Shown here: piece after piece, positions 45,280 to 57,400 of the stretch
Position numbering within the stretch: the first letter of the stretch is position 1
Layout of the letters: each line of letters begins with the position of its first letter
NCBI GenBank assembly: GCA_036936605.1
Contig: JAUPFV010000004.1
Location: 124,559,706 to 124,623,705 of the forward strand
Direction of reading: 5' to 3'
DNA length: 64,000 bases
Source of the DNA: Limnanthes douglasii subsp. nivea
Lineage: Eukaryota; Streptophyta; Magnoliopsida; Brassicales; Limnanthaceae
The notes under the pieces: model-generated
Database searches by the model: none
The model's input: the letters and a program-made list of their open reading frames with translations, nothing else
What the model was told of the DNA's origin: nothing
Position numbers and translations under genes: made by a program

Positions 45280-48200
45280 TGTACATTGTTAGAGGATGTA
45301 TATTCCAAGGATGTTGAAGCATCATCCCTTGCTTGTCACAAAGGTGATAAGAACCTGGCTTTATTTTTTCCACAACCATATAGGGACCCTCCCAATTTGG
45401 GGTCGTCTTACTGAGGCTCTTTTCTTTAGTATGGAGGAATACCTTCTTAGAACTTTATCACCAACCTTGAAATCCCTCCTTCTTACCTTCGAATTAAATC
45501 TACTCCTCATAAGACTCTGATAATGAATCATATTCAAGTGAGCTCTAACTTTTTTTCCTCAATCAAATCCAAATCTGCTTTTTTTGCTTCGTCATTCAGA
45601 TCCTCAGAATATTGAGCTATTCTAAAAGAAGGTAATGTATATTCTGCAGGACTAAAAACATTCATCCCATACACTAAGACAAAAGGAGTTTCTTTAGTAG
45701 CCTCCCTATGAGTTTTTTGATAAGCTCATAAGACCTCATGCAAATAGTTAGACCATTAACCTGCAACCTCTGTCAAATTCTTCTTTAAACCTTCCAAAAT
45801 AGATTTGTTTGTCACCTCTACCTGACCATTTTATTTGGGATGAAAAAGTGTGGAAAACATTGTGTTATCCCCCTCGAAGCATAAAAAGAATCCATTTCTT
45901 TGTTATTAAATTGAGGATTGTCCCGTGGTAATTTTTCGAGGTACCCTAAAGCGGAAACAAATACTGTTTACAATGAACTTAATTACATGATTGGATTGTG
46001 TTCCAGACAATGGTTCAGCTTCTGCCCACTTCGTAAAATAATCCGCTGCCACAATAATCATCCTCCAGAAGCCATTGGCAATGATCCTACTAAGTCTATT
46101 CCTCATCTGTCAAACGGGATGGCTTCGGTAACGGAGATGAATGAAACTGAAGGTTTATGAATAGAGTTGGAAAAATGTTGACAAGTATCACAACCTCGAA
46201 CAAAAATCTTAGCGTCGTTCATATTCGAAGGCCAATAATACCCTGCCAATAAAACTCGATGTGTCAATGCCTTAAACCTGCAATGTGCTGAACCCTCTCC
46301 ATCATGTAACTCTGACAGAATTTCCTGTGATTCTTGATTGCTCCAGCATCGCAATAATGGCCTACTCAATGATTTTTTTGTATAAAACCACCATGTAGCC
46401 ACATGCTTTACCTTCCAACTTCTTAGCTAGTTGCATATCTTGAGGCAGCATTCCTTTTTAACAAGAAATTCAGAATATCAGTTCTCCAATCGTTGTGAAT
46501 TACATCTGGAGTGACAAAAATTTATTCTGCAAATTCGCACTACTCTGAGCGGGTTAAAATCGAAGGACTCTCCTATAATAAAATCCAAGGGTATTCTTCT
46601 GTGTATGCCACAGTTGCCGAAGAATCAACGACTGTATTGTCTCCTTGGTTGATATGCTCTACAGTAACGTGATCAAACAGAAGATTCAAATTCTAAAGCT
46701 CTTGAAGATATAAAATTAAATGATCTTTTTTAGCTTCGGAAATTCCAGCCACTTGATTTGCTACCAACTGGGAATCTGTTTCTAAACGAACTGATGTTAC
46801 CTCACAGATGCTCGCAAGCCTTAAACCAGCCAACGCAGCTTCATATTCAGCTTCATTATTCGATGCATGAAAGTCAAATTTAATGGATTGAAACATTGTT
46901 TCACCAGATGGAGCAATCAGTTGAAATCCAGCATGCATCCTAAAATTCTAGAACCCTCACCAGTTCGAACGATCCACATCAAACTCCTTGGCAAGAACTC
47001 CTTGTTCATTTTTAATCTGATATGCTTGAATGGAATTCAACAAGAAAATCTGCTAAGGTTGGGCCTTGATAGCCGTCTGAGCTGACAAGATGATATAAAA
47101 ATCTCCCAACTCAACTGACCATTTTGTCATTCTCTCAGAAATATGGGGGCATTGTAAAATATTTTTCTATGGGAATGAAGTTTGAACCTCAATAGTCTGA
47201 GCTTGAAAATAGGGGTGCATCTTTCTGGCAGCCACTACTAAAGCCAAAGCCAGATTTTCGAGCTTCAAGTACCTTTTTTTTGCTGCCACCAAACTCCTAA
47301 GGACAAAATACACCGGCTTCGAAATTCCTGAATATTCACTTATCAACACAGCACTTACCACAAAATCTGATACTGCAATTTACAAAGAGAGTTGTTCTCC
47401 AATTCGAGGCTTGGGCAATATTTATGGTGATGAAAATAATTCTTTAATGCTTGAAAACGCTGCTTCACATTCCGAGGTCCACTCAAATTCGTTTGGTCTT
47501 TGTAACACTTGAAAGAAAGGAAACATTTATCAGAATATATAGAAATGAATCTGTTAAGAGCAGTTAACCTTCTTGTTAAAATTTGCACTTATTTGATAGT
47601 TCGAGGTGATGTCATTGATACCAAATCTTTTAGTTCTGGGTCAGCTTCTATTCTCTTTTCACTAATAACATAACCCAAAACCTTTCCTGATCGAACTCCA
47701 AAGGTACACTTCTCAGGATTTAACTTTAGTCTAATAGCCCTCAACTTTAAAAAATTATCCTTCAAATCTTCCAAGTGTGCATCATCTGCTAAGCTTTTAA
47801 CCAACATGTCATCAATATAAACCTCCATATTTCTTCTGACCTGAGAAGTAAAGGCTTTATTCAGTAATCTTCGATATGTTGCTCTAGCATTCTTTAACCC
47901 AAAGGGCATAACCCTATAACAATGTAAGCCTTGATCAGTGCTGAATGTGGTACTCTATTGATCATTTGGATCCATTTGAATTTGATCATACCCTGCAAAT
48001 GCATCCATAAAGGTCAAAAATTTATTTCCCAAAGTGGAATCAATCAATTGGTCTATTCAAGGAACGGGGAATTGATCTTTTATACAAGCTCGATTCAGAT
48101 ATGTGAAGTTGACGCGCATTCTCCATTTCACATTCTTTTTTTTAACCACCACTGGGTTTTCTGTCCATAAATGATATTGTGACTCCCTTATATGTACGAC

Positions 48201-49260
48201 CTATTAAAACGATCTACCTCATAAACAATAGCTTCTGCTTTCTCAAAAGAAAAAAGCACGTCTTTTTTGTATGATAGGTTTGACCTTCAGATTAATTGTT
48301 AGGCTGTGACATATTACTTCGACTAAAACTCCTACCACATCTTATTTTTTCTATGTGAAAACATTGAAATTGTGAAATAAAAACTGCAACAGCTGCTGAC
48401 GTAAAACTGAGGTCAGTAAGGTTCCTATTCGAAATACTTTTCCATCAGGAAACGCATATTCCTCTATATTTTCACTTACTGTTAAAGAACCCGGGATTTC
48501 CCTTGGATCGTCAACCCTCTCCTCGAGATCTGAGGCCAACCCCCCCCCCCTCAAGATCTGAGGTCAACCCCCCTAGTTGTTATTCATCTAGTTTATCATC
48601 ATTGATTGGCCCTCGAATTCAAAGATCTATGGCATAACACTCTCTAGAAACCTTCTAATCACTTCGGATGACACCCACGCGATTTCTGATGACATACTTC
48701 AAGAATTGGTGGACCGTTGACACAACTACATACATCATCGACAGCCAAGATCTTCCTAAAATGACATTGTATCTTGTTAGACAATCTACCACCATGAACA
48801 ACACTTGAACCTTCTTCCGAAAGTTCCCTTTCCCAAACTCACCTCTGCCTAAAATACCCCAATTATTTGTGTCGTTACCCCTGTAAAACCAATGATTGTA
48901 CGTTCTGATTGGGAAATCCGAGGAGGATTATACATTCTATCATAAGTTGACTTGAAAAGAACATTTGCAGAGCTCCCTGTATCTATTAACACACGTCAGA
49001 TTTCAACTTCAGCTATCTCTGCTCCAATAATCGTTGCATCTTCATGAGGACCTGCAGTGTCTCTAGATCATCTTCATCAGAAAGAATAAAGGAAACATCT
49101 CTCTTACCATACAGATGAGTAGACATCCCTCATTCTATCTGAGTAGTTAAGCGTACTACACGCCTTTTTCTAGATATTTCGGTATTGCCAGTCATAGTGT
49201 CTCCTCCGAAAATTGCCAAGGACTCAAAATACTCACATAGACTCCGAACGTGGACTTGTT
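45280..49260 (-). pseudogene. Decayed pol of element C
   Basis: On the minus strand in order: protease with an intact LIDTGSSANVLF motif near 48985; RT with MPFGLKNARATYRRL and YIDDMLVKS (47909-47589); first RNase H (47361-47167, KRYLKLENLALALVVAARK); second RNase H (46938-46693, FHASNNEAEYEAALAGLRLA, TDSQLVANQ); integrase zinc region (46402-46103, ELHDGEGSAH, YYWPSNMNDAK, CDTCQHF); integrase core (46106-45906, VAADYFTKWAEAEPLSG); and a worn C-terminus near 45400. Frameshifts and stops are common. The first integrase Asp is kept (GIDLVG). Confidence 0.88.
48515..48577. repeat. Short duplication with poly-C run
   Basis: CTCRAGATCTGAGGYCAACC occurs twice in tandem. The copies are separated by an uninterrupted C run of about 11 bases. 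It lies in pol of element C. Confidence 0.8.
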
Positions 49261-49449
49261 TCACTAGTTCATCTATTGCCATTAAAATCAATCAATCTGT
49301 TCTGCATCTAAATATTTTGATGCAGCATCGAAATCATCAATCTTTGAATCCATAATTATTAAAAAAAATTCATGTGCATTTGGATTTGTTACATGTGAAG
49401 TCGATGAAACGGGAACCTCCTTTTCATTCTCAATTAATGTTTGTACCTC

Positions 49450-50980
49450 ATTTTTAAAACAATACAGTCTGCAGTATCATGTCCGATGTTATTATGATAC
49501 TTACAAAACATGTTATTTCGCTCCTCCCTTGGCGGCGATCTTCTTGAAATTCACGTATCCTTTTTCCCTTTTATAGATTGTAGCAACATTTTCAGTTATA
49601 TCAACATAGTACTCAGGGCTTATCCACTGATTGGGCCTCGGTGTATGAAACTGGTACCCTCTTGCTTGATTTGAATATCCCCTAGTTCAATGAGGTAAGT
49701 TGTTGTTGTTCCTCGGACATGTTGGTTGGGCTGAATTCGACGATTTCCCTTGATTGTTTGGCACATGTCCTAAGATCTTTTGACTAGTTCCAACCACTCT
49801 TCAAACTATATTCGATTATTTAAACTTAATTTGATCTTTCACCTGAGCCATCAATGCTCCCAAATTCAAAGCTCTTCGCTTTGTTGTTTCATTCGCTAGA
49901 TGTCCTCGTAATAATCTTTGTCGAAATGCTTCCATTGCTACCAACTTCTTACAATTATCCAAACCAACCCTTGTTAACACAAATCACTTAGTATATTCCT
50001 TCAGGTTTTTTCTTACTGCTTGTTTACATTGAATTATTGTATCTCCATTTTCCCGCATCTCTTTGCTTCCCGAAAATTGCCTTCGGAAAGCTGTATAAAA
50101 ATCCCTGAAATTGGAAATAGACTCTCTCGGAATTCTGTTGTACCACTTTAAGGTTGTTCATTTGAATGTTTGAGAGAAAGCTCTACAGACCAACCTATCA
50201 TCGTCTGCAAAATTCATCATGTAATTTTTAAATAGTTCGATGTGGTCGTCAAGGTCTTGCATCCCATCGAATTTTTCAACCTTTTCGGAAGAAAAATAGA
50301 TCTTATCTCAGTTGTCAAAGGAGAATTTCTCCAGATAACCCCTTGAACGTACTGATAATCATCTCTCATTGCCATGACAACGTACAAATTCTGATCATCA
50401 ATTTTATTGAACTGATTCGATGTGTTCCCTTCACACAATTCAGCTTCCCTTAAACATAATGGTACGCTTTCTTTCCTTGTTTTGTATTCTTTTCGTGATT
50501 TTCGAGGTCGACCTTTTTCTTATTTCGAAGAACCTCAATACCACTTGAATTCAGATCCTGAACTTTCCATCTCATCATCATTGGACATAATATACCTCTG
50601 TTTGTCTTTTTTGTCTTTTTTGTCTTTTCGTGAAGTGTGACTCTCTTTACAAAAAATTCAAAATGCATTTTTTTCTGCTCACTTAAAACTTGACGAGCTG
50701 TGTAAGATTGACCAGATTAGTGATCAACGTTATTCTTGTCATCCACTTGCCTCACCTTTGATCTCAATCTAGCTAATTGAATTTCTTGTTCTCTCTGATC
50801 ATACTTCTCATTCAGAGCTATGATTTTATCCAGTAGTGAATTCGTTCGCATTTCAATATCCGATTGAGTTTGTCAAACCGAAACAGACTCATCATGCTTA
50901 TCATCCCCTCCTTACAAATCATTCTTTAACGTTTCGAAAGCTACTCGAACTAATGGTTTAGTTTCGTTTCCTGGATTCAT
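49450..50980 (-). pseudogene. Decayed gag of element C
   Basis: The start is the ATG at 50980. A charged N-terminal region (LLDKIIALNEKYDQRE) is followed by the capsid-type region with KWYNRIP and NGDTIIQCKQ, a Pro/Gly/Asn-rich linker, and a zinc knuckle near 49500 with intact FCKYHNNIGHDTADC. Several stops and shifts break it. Confidence 0.78.
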
Positions 50981-51065
50981 TGTTGATTGAAACAGTTCTT
51001 TGAACCAGAAAAAGGAAAAGAAATTGAACGGGAACAATCTAGGCACCAATCGTGATCGTCCCCAG

Positions 51066-51408
51066 TGGAATTTCTAATTTGATAGGAATTTTATATGGTT
51101 AGTAGAGTAAAATCGAGTAAAGTAAAGAGAAGTAGAAAGATGGTGGAAGAAGTAGTTCATAGAGAGAGAAAGTCAATAAGTGAAAGTAGTTTTATCTCAA
51201 AATTCAGCCTCATTTCTTAGTCCAGCCTTGTCCATTATATATAGGCGCAAAGACTTAAGCATAACAGAAATGGTTACACAAAGAGTCTAATTGCACATTA
51301 GTCCCTCACCTATTCATAAAGCTCTAAATCTCTCATATAACTATATAATTTATCATACAAAGTTTTATTCATTTACATTTTGATCCCCAAAGTTCTATTT
51401 CCTTATTA
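51066..51408 (-). repeat. 5' LTR of element C
   Basis: About 343 bases, matching 40582-40922 along its length. CTGGGGACGATCACGATTGG follows it on the minus strand where the primer site should be. Confidence 0.85.
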
Positions 51409-53620
51409 TAAAAGATGTTTTGATCTTAAGCTGATCAAAATATATTTGAATACATAAATGCAAATGGTCAGACCCAGTTCTCGATAAATACTTGACCCTA
51501 GTGTTTTCAAAGTATTTAAGCCAAACAGATTTATAGAGGACCTTATCAAGTAATTTCCATTTATGGTTATTAGTCCATGTATCTTTAGATCCCAAACATC
51601 CAGTATCCTCTAGATTGCAATTAGGGATAGCATTATTGAAATCATCCAGACTTTTCATACATAAGGTATAGAAAGAAAGCTTCTCATGATCACTAGTAAT
51701 TACGTTAAAGTCTCACAAGACCATCCATTTAACAGAGTTGTCAACTATAGATCTTAGATTGTCTCATAATGCTAACCTTTTATCTCTCTAACACTTAGCA
51801 TAGACAACTGTAATTAGAATTATCTTATGAAAGGAAAAATGTGTTACTTTTGGATGAATATATTGCTCATTATTATCAATTATGTCAACAATAAATATTT
51901 TATTATTGATATCAGCTGCTCCAAACTTAAAACCAATCTTATTTGATACCTTTTCTAGCTTATCAACTACTAACATAGACTCTTGAAGGCTAAAAAGTAT
52001 ATATTTTCAGTTCTTTTGATATATTTTATTTTTCTTAAAGTACATTTGTTTCCAATACCTCGAGCATTCCAATTTAATGTTATAATAGTCATTTAGGTAT
52101 AATTCCCTTAATATGTAATGCTTTGTGATTTATAAAACCTTCAAGAGGTCTATATTTTGGTTTTTTTTATCTTCCTACTTAAAACCTTGAATTCTGATCC
52201 TTCTTCAATCTTTCCCAAAAGAGGAGAAGAGGAAAGGCTACCTATTGTGAGTTGTTTAGGAGATTTTTGCTTGAAATCAGAGTTTTCCAAGGCATTAGTA
52301 GTTATAAATGTAAAACTATTATTTATTGAACTGAGAGCTTCAATTATTTCATTGTCTAAATTCTCCTGTATTTCTTCTACTTTCTCTGATGTTGGTTGTA
52401 AGATATCATTCCTACATAAAGTGTGTTCCTTATGTATTTCTGCTGGTAACTTTTGTCTCTCTTTCTTATTCGTGTACTCTCTTTCTTATTTGTCGGTAGT
52501 TTATTTGTTGAATGAATCAACTTCTCAAGTTGGTTTCCTACCAGCTTAAAGTCATTAGACTCTTCTTGTCTTTTGACTAGAATTTATTTAGATAAGTCAT
52601 TAATAATAATGGACTTAACATTAGGGACCCAGATTTCATGTTGTAAATTAAAATTCTAGTTTAGATTATTCTGAGCTTTTATGTTTTAGAAAGAGGAATT
52701 TTTTTTATTATGAATAAGCTTCTTACATTCTAGTGTTTTATGTCCTAAATGCATACACGATTGACAATATGTAGACATGTTACCATACTTTATATCAATC
52801 CAAAAACCTGAGTTTCACCAAACCCTATATATGCTTTGAATTTAAGATTCATAGGTACATCTAGCTCAACCCATGACTTATAGCAGTTGAATATAGCCCA
52901 ATTTTTGGAAGGAACCAAAATTGTTAATGAGTTTCTAATTGAACTAGTTATAGCCTTGATAGTATCTTCATTATACATAAACTCTGAAAGGTTTGTAAAT
53001 ACAATCCACGCCGAAGTTATATGAGATTCTGTTCTAGGGTTGAAATGGCGGTCCAATTCTAGGGTTGAAATTACGGTCCAATTCAAAGAGTCTCATAGTG
53101 GTTTGGCCAATAGTCCATACATTATATCTTCCATAATTTTTTAAGATCGCGTAATTGGTCCAGTTCAATTAGAACATGTATGAGATCCCATAAGGAGAAA
53201 ATAACCTCTCGAGGAATCCTCAAGCTATCAAGAAACTTTTGAATAATCAACAAAGAAAGTCTGTCGTTTGAGAATTTTCCTAACATAGTATGTTTGGAGT
53301 TTAAGAGTAAGAATTTTTTGGTCATTGGCAGAAAACTGAATTGACGCATAATCACCAACTTCATGGATCGTGACATTATCATGCATTATTTTCTTTGCTC
53401 CAATATTCAAAGCCTCTGCATAAGATTTCTGAATTGAATTTGATTTTAGAATCTGTTTTGTTTGTTGTAGTGAAGATGTATTGGAATGATCTTGATTTTT
53501 TATGATTTAGCATAAGAGGAAAAGCAGAATCAATCTTATTATGATCGATGATGAAAAAAGACGGTCTGTTTCTGACTACTATGCTCTTTAAAACAGTTAA
53601 AGTTGTAGACTTCCTGATTA
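51409..53620 (-). mobile_element. LINE L2, 5' part (ORF1 and endonuclease)
   Basis: On the minus strand from about 53.5 kb: an ORF1 domain (DUF4283-like) with YASIQFSANDQK and LIHVLIELDQLRDLKKLW; then ITSAWIVFTNLSEFMYNED (53086-52790); then, after a frameshift near 52800, a zinc knuckle C-x2-C-x4-H-x4-C (CQSCMHLGHKTLEC). A Lys/Ser-rich ORF1 tail follows (52550-52150). The apurinic endonuclease of ORF2 comes next (51976-51788, ending VVYAKC; then 51658-51395 with LSRTGSDHLHLC). It continues at 40581 across element C. The 5' end is not exactly placed. Confidence 0.85.
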
Positions 53621-53820
53621 CATGATTTGTTTTTGCATATTGAATAAGTATAATGACAAGTTGCTACGTTGGATGTTGCTTGACACTGGAGGTAGAATAT
53701 GGTTGTCGGAAAAGAGCCGAGGAGGATCTTACCTTTTTACCATGAACATTTGTCGAAGATTAAGACTCAAGAAATTGTTTCTCAAGCTTAAGATAAGATT
53801 ATATAGGCAATGTACTAATA

Positions 53821-53850
53821 ATTAGTGATGAAAAAAAAATCATCACTAAT
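53821..53850. repeat. Short perfect hairpin
   Basis: ATTAGTGATGA at 53821-53831 and its exact complement TCATCACTAAT at 53840-53850 flank an A-rich 8-base loop. It lies near the probable 5' end of LINE L2. Confidence 0.75.
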
Positions 53851-54496
53851 TGGTTCGATATTAATCTGTGTTTTATTTTTTAAAAACTATAAATTATAAA
53901 TAAAATAAATAAACAACTGATATTTAATGTAGTAAATTAGGATATAGTATAAATTAAAATGATAATTTTGTTGTGAGGATATTCTTCAATATTATAAATT
54001 TTAATGTTATTTTAAGTGAATAACTTCCATAAAATGAAATTATATTGCAAAAGTTAATGTAGCAGTTCTAATTATCAATTTACAGAAGCTTTATGAATAT
54101 ACCAAAACTGAATATCCTTTTCAGCTAGACTATCTTATTTCAAACAAAGCACAGACAAACATAAACTCAAGTATATTAGAGCTAGAAAAAATTAAACCTC
54201 GTAATATAAAAGAATGTTGAAGAGCAAAAAATTACTAAAGATACATAATGGTGATATATAATAATAACAATATCTGAATCCGATATACAACAAAATAAAG
54301 CTGGACATATTGTCTAGGTTGCTTGATGCTGTGACAAAGCCAAAAAAGTTTCCGTCAGACAGCTTCTCACTCGGTCTTCTTGGATCCCATGCAAAATTTC
54401 AAAAAAATGTGATTTCCACCTGTCATTCTCTTCCTAAATAGCTGTTTGTTCCTATCATTTTATGTGGAAGCATAACAATCAACTTACTTAGGCATC
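53851..54496. other. AT-rich spacer and 3' UTR of the helicase gene
   Basis: I see no ORF with protein-like content. The right part is the likely 3' UTR of the minus-strand helicase gene. Confidence 0.5.
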
Positions 54497-57400
54497 TCAC
54501 TTTCTCTTCCTCTTTTTTGATGACCTCTTGTCATTCCGGTTTCCTAAATATTTGTCGATTTCTTCTTCATCCTCTCCTTCTCCTCTTCTTTTCTTGTTGT
54601 TTCTTTCTTTCATTTTCTGCATCAGCGTAACAATAAGTAAACCAAATAAATACAACGCTAACCACACTGTAAAAGCATTGCAAGTAGTATGGTTACTGAG
54701 TTTCTTCTGCAGACACCAGTAGCAGTATTAAAGAGAAACAAAGATAACTGGTTAAATCATGCAACAGAGATCAATTTATTGCAGGCTTAGAAAATTAAGG
54801 TTTATAGCATAAGGCAATGAACAGCAAACGAAACCAAAATCTGTTATTATAATTTCAAATTATAAGATAGAAACCTGGCTCTAAAATCTGATTTTGAGGT
54901 AAAGATTCAGAACTATGGGCTTTGAAGGCAGAGTAGAAGGATTAAATGAAGCTTGGACAATTGTGCAGGGCGTATACATAGCGAGATTCCTTGCATTCTT
55001 ATAATTTGTTACTACTCTTTAATTTCTTGGCTAGATAGTCCGTGTTATCTGCCATACCTCATTTGATTTGATTTGGCTAAAGTTTGGACTATAAAATCCA
55101 CTTATTATCCAAAAGATGATAATAAAAGGGCATCTCTTAATCACTTGGCCTTGATCCTCCATACCAAAAATTAGAGTCTAATGCAAAAAGTAATTAAAGT
55201 AATACCATCTTCGACAATCTTTGTGCCTCTGAAACTCGTTCGGCCAATACCATAACTTCATCTTTTTCAGCAGAAAACTCGGGCAACTTTTTGCCTGAAA
55301 TACAATAACAAGTAAAATCTTAGACTCTGTAATGCTTCCCGCAGAGTTGGCGTCTAAAACAACCAATTCTGCTATATTGGACATTAGGACAATAAACTTC
55401 TACTAGACCACAGATGTAACATACCAATAAGTTTCTCTATCTGTATGTACCACTCTAACTCATACTGATTAACTAGTGAGATTGCTACACCAGATCGTCC
55501 AGCACGTGCAGTCCTTCCCACTCGATGGATGTAATCCTGTGACCAATTTGAATAAAACAAAAGAGGTAAGTCGATATTCAAGATTTTATGTATGAGGAAC
55601 TAAGTAAAAAGTAAGAAGAAACATCACATCTGGAGAAGTTGAACTTCACCATGTGCCAAAAAGGCAAGAAGAGTTGACTACTTGCACAATCATATTTGAA
55701 TTTGTTTTTTCAGAAAGTAAAAGTGAACTCGCAAAAGGTTGTATATACAATAAGAATAAAAGGTATATATGAAAATAGTAGAAACAATTAAAAAAAATAA
55801 CAGGACAAAGTGCAGTCTCCAAGAAGAGTACATAAATGTCTAAAAGTGAAGTTGATTGCAAAATTTAGTAGAATATCATTGAACCATAAGGATTGCAAGT
55901 CCTTACCTTGGAATTTGTGGGGATATCGTAATTAATAACCATATCAACAGAAGGAATATCTAGACCTCTACTAGCCACATCAGTGCAGACAAGAATGTTA
56001 CATTCACCAGCTTTGAACTTATTTAATGCTCCAAGCCTCTTTGGCTGAAAGAAATTTCCATACAGAATGCATAAGAATCCAAAGTAAATACATAATCATA
56101 CGAGAATACATGCATCATGTACCTGGCTCATTTGACCACTAATCGGAATTGCTCTAAAACCAAGGTTTCTAAGGACCAATGCTAAAAAGCTGGTTGCATC
56201 ACATGTTCGAGTAAATATCATGGAAGTAGATCCAGGCATCTCACTCAGAATATACACGAGATAACAATCCTGGAAACATAGCAGAAAAATATATGTTACG
56301 AATAAAGACAAAAAAGACGTAGTTTACTCTTTACTTTCATTTTGTTAACCCCTAAGTTGGAAGAGAGCTTAAGCATTCAGCCACAGATATAAGCTTGTTC
56401 TAACATAAGAGAAGACAAAACCTTGTCTTTAGCAGGGACGAGGCAATATTGTTGCTTCAGTGTATCAACAGTTGAATACTTAGATGCTGCTTCAATCTGG
56501 AAGTATGGAGAAAAGAAAAAAATTTACTCTCCTATCAAAGTACTCTGAAAAAGATGTAAAAACATGAGTCGTCAATAGGTAGTATCAACCAACCTTCACA
56601 GGATTTCTGAGACAGGCCCTCTGGAGCTTCTTTACCTGCGCACCAAAAAACATCCGGTAAACCTTTAATTCTTCTGCAACGAATATCTGCCTTATTTTAT
56701 CCTTTTTCCTTTACTAGTCAACTAATTGTAAAAGGTTGTACATGATGTCTACAACGAAACATAATCTATCCTGTATAATTTAACAGAGGCTATAATCAAG
56801 TAAAAATAAAATTACCTTCTTGGTCATGGTTGCTGAAAAGAGATATGTTCTCCTTTCAGCTGGTATTTCTTCCAAAATCTGGTCAATTGATTTCTCAAAT
56901 TCTTCATTTAGCAATCTGTCCGCCTCATCCAAGACCTATTATAAGTCAAAGCAGCCATTCAGTGTGTATAAATCAAACAGCTCAAAGTTCTACTTCTAAC
57001 TACATACACAGTACAGCATGAAACAAAAAAAAATTGACTAGATTATGACTTTTGTTGCCAATCCAAATATGTAGTCAGTAATCTGAGCTAAAAGATAAAA
57101 GACAATTGCATGTTATCCTTTCTTGCCAAATGAGACAAGTAGCCGATAGTAAATGGTCAAATCACGATATAAGGAATTTGTAAGAAATCCAAAACAACTT
57201 GTTACTTAAAAATCAAAAGGAAAAAGATAAAATATAAAAAACAAATACCAGATATTTCAATGTTTTGAGCGTAAAGCCTTTGGTATTAGTCATATGATCC
57301 CAAAGGCGTCCAGGAGTTGCAACCTACACGAGATATAAAATAAATAACTAAAAACCTAATAATCAAGGAACATAGACATTTGCAACCGTAAAGCCAATAC

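Larger units (their letters stand above)
40582..51408 (-). mobile_element. Tat-type Ty3/Gypsy LTR retrotransposon C
   Basis: An element of about 10.8 kb on the minus strand, with LTR-like repeats at 40582-40922 and 51066-51408, a polypurine tract AAGGGGGCTAC beside the 3' LTR, decayed gag-pol, and a plus-strand aORF. Both LTR copies start TAATAA rather than TG on the minus strand, and the primer-site region lacks the TTGGCGA seen in A and B, so the termini are approximate. ATGTTTTGA occurs at both outer flanks (40576 and 51415), a few bases off the expected place, and may contain the target duplication. LINE L2 sequence flanks both sides. Confidence 0.88.

Noticed and set aside
52157..52549. 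130-codon plus-strand ORF with hydrophobic stretches
   Set aside because: Antisense shadow of the Lys/Ser-rich ORF1 tail of LINE L2.
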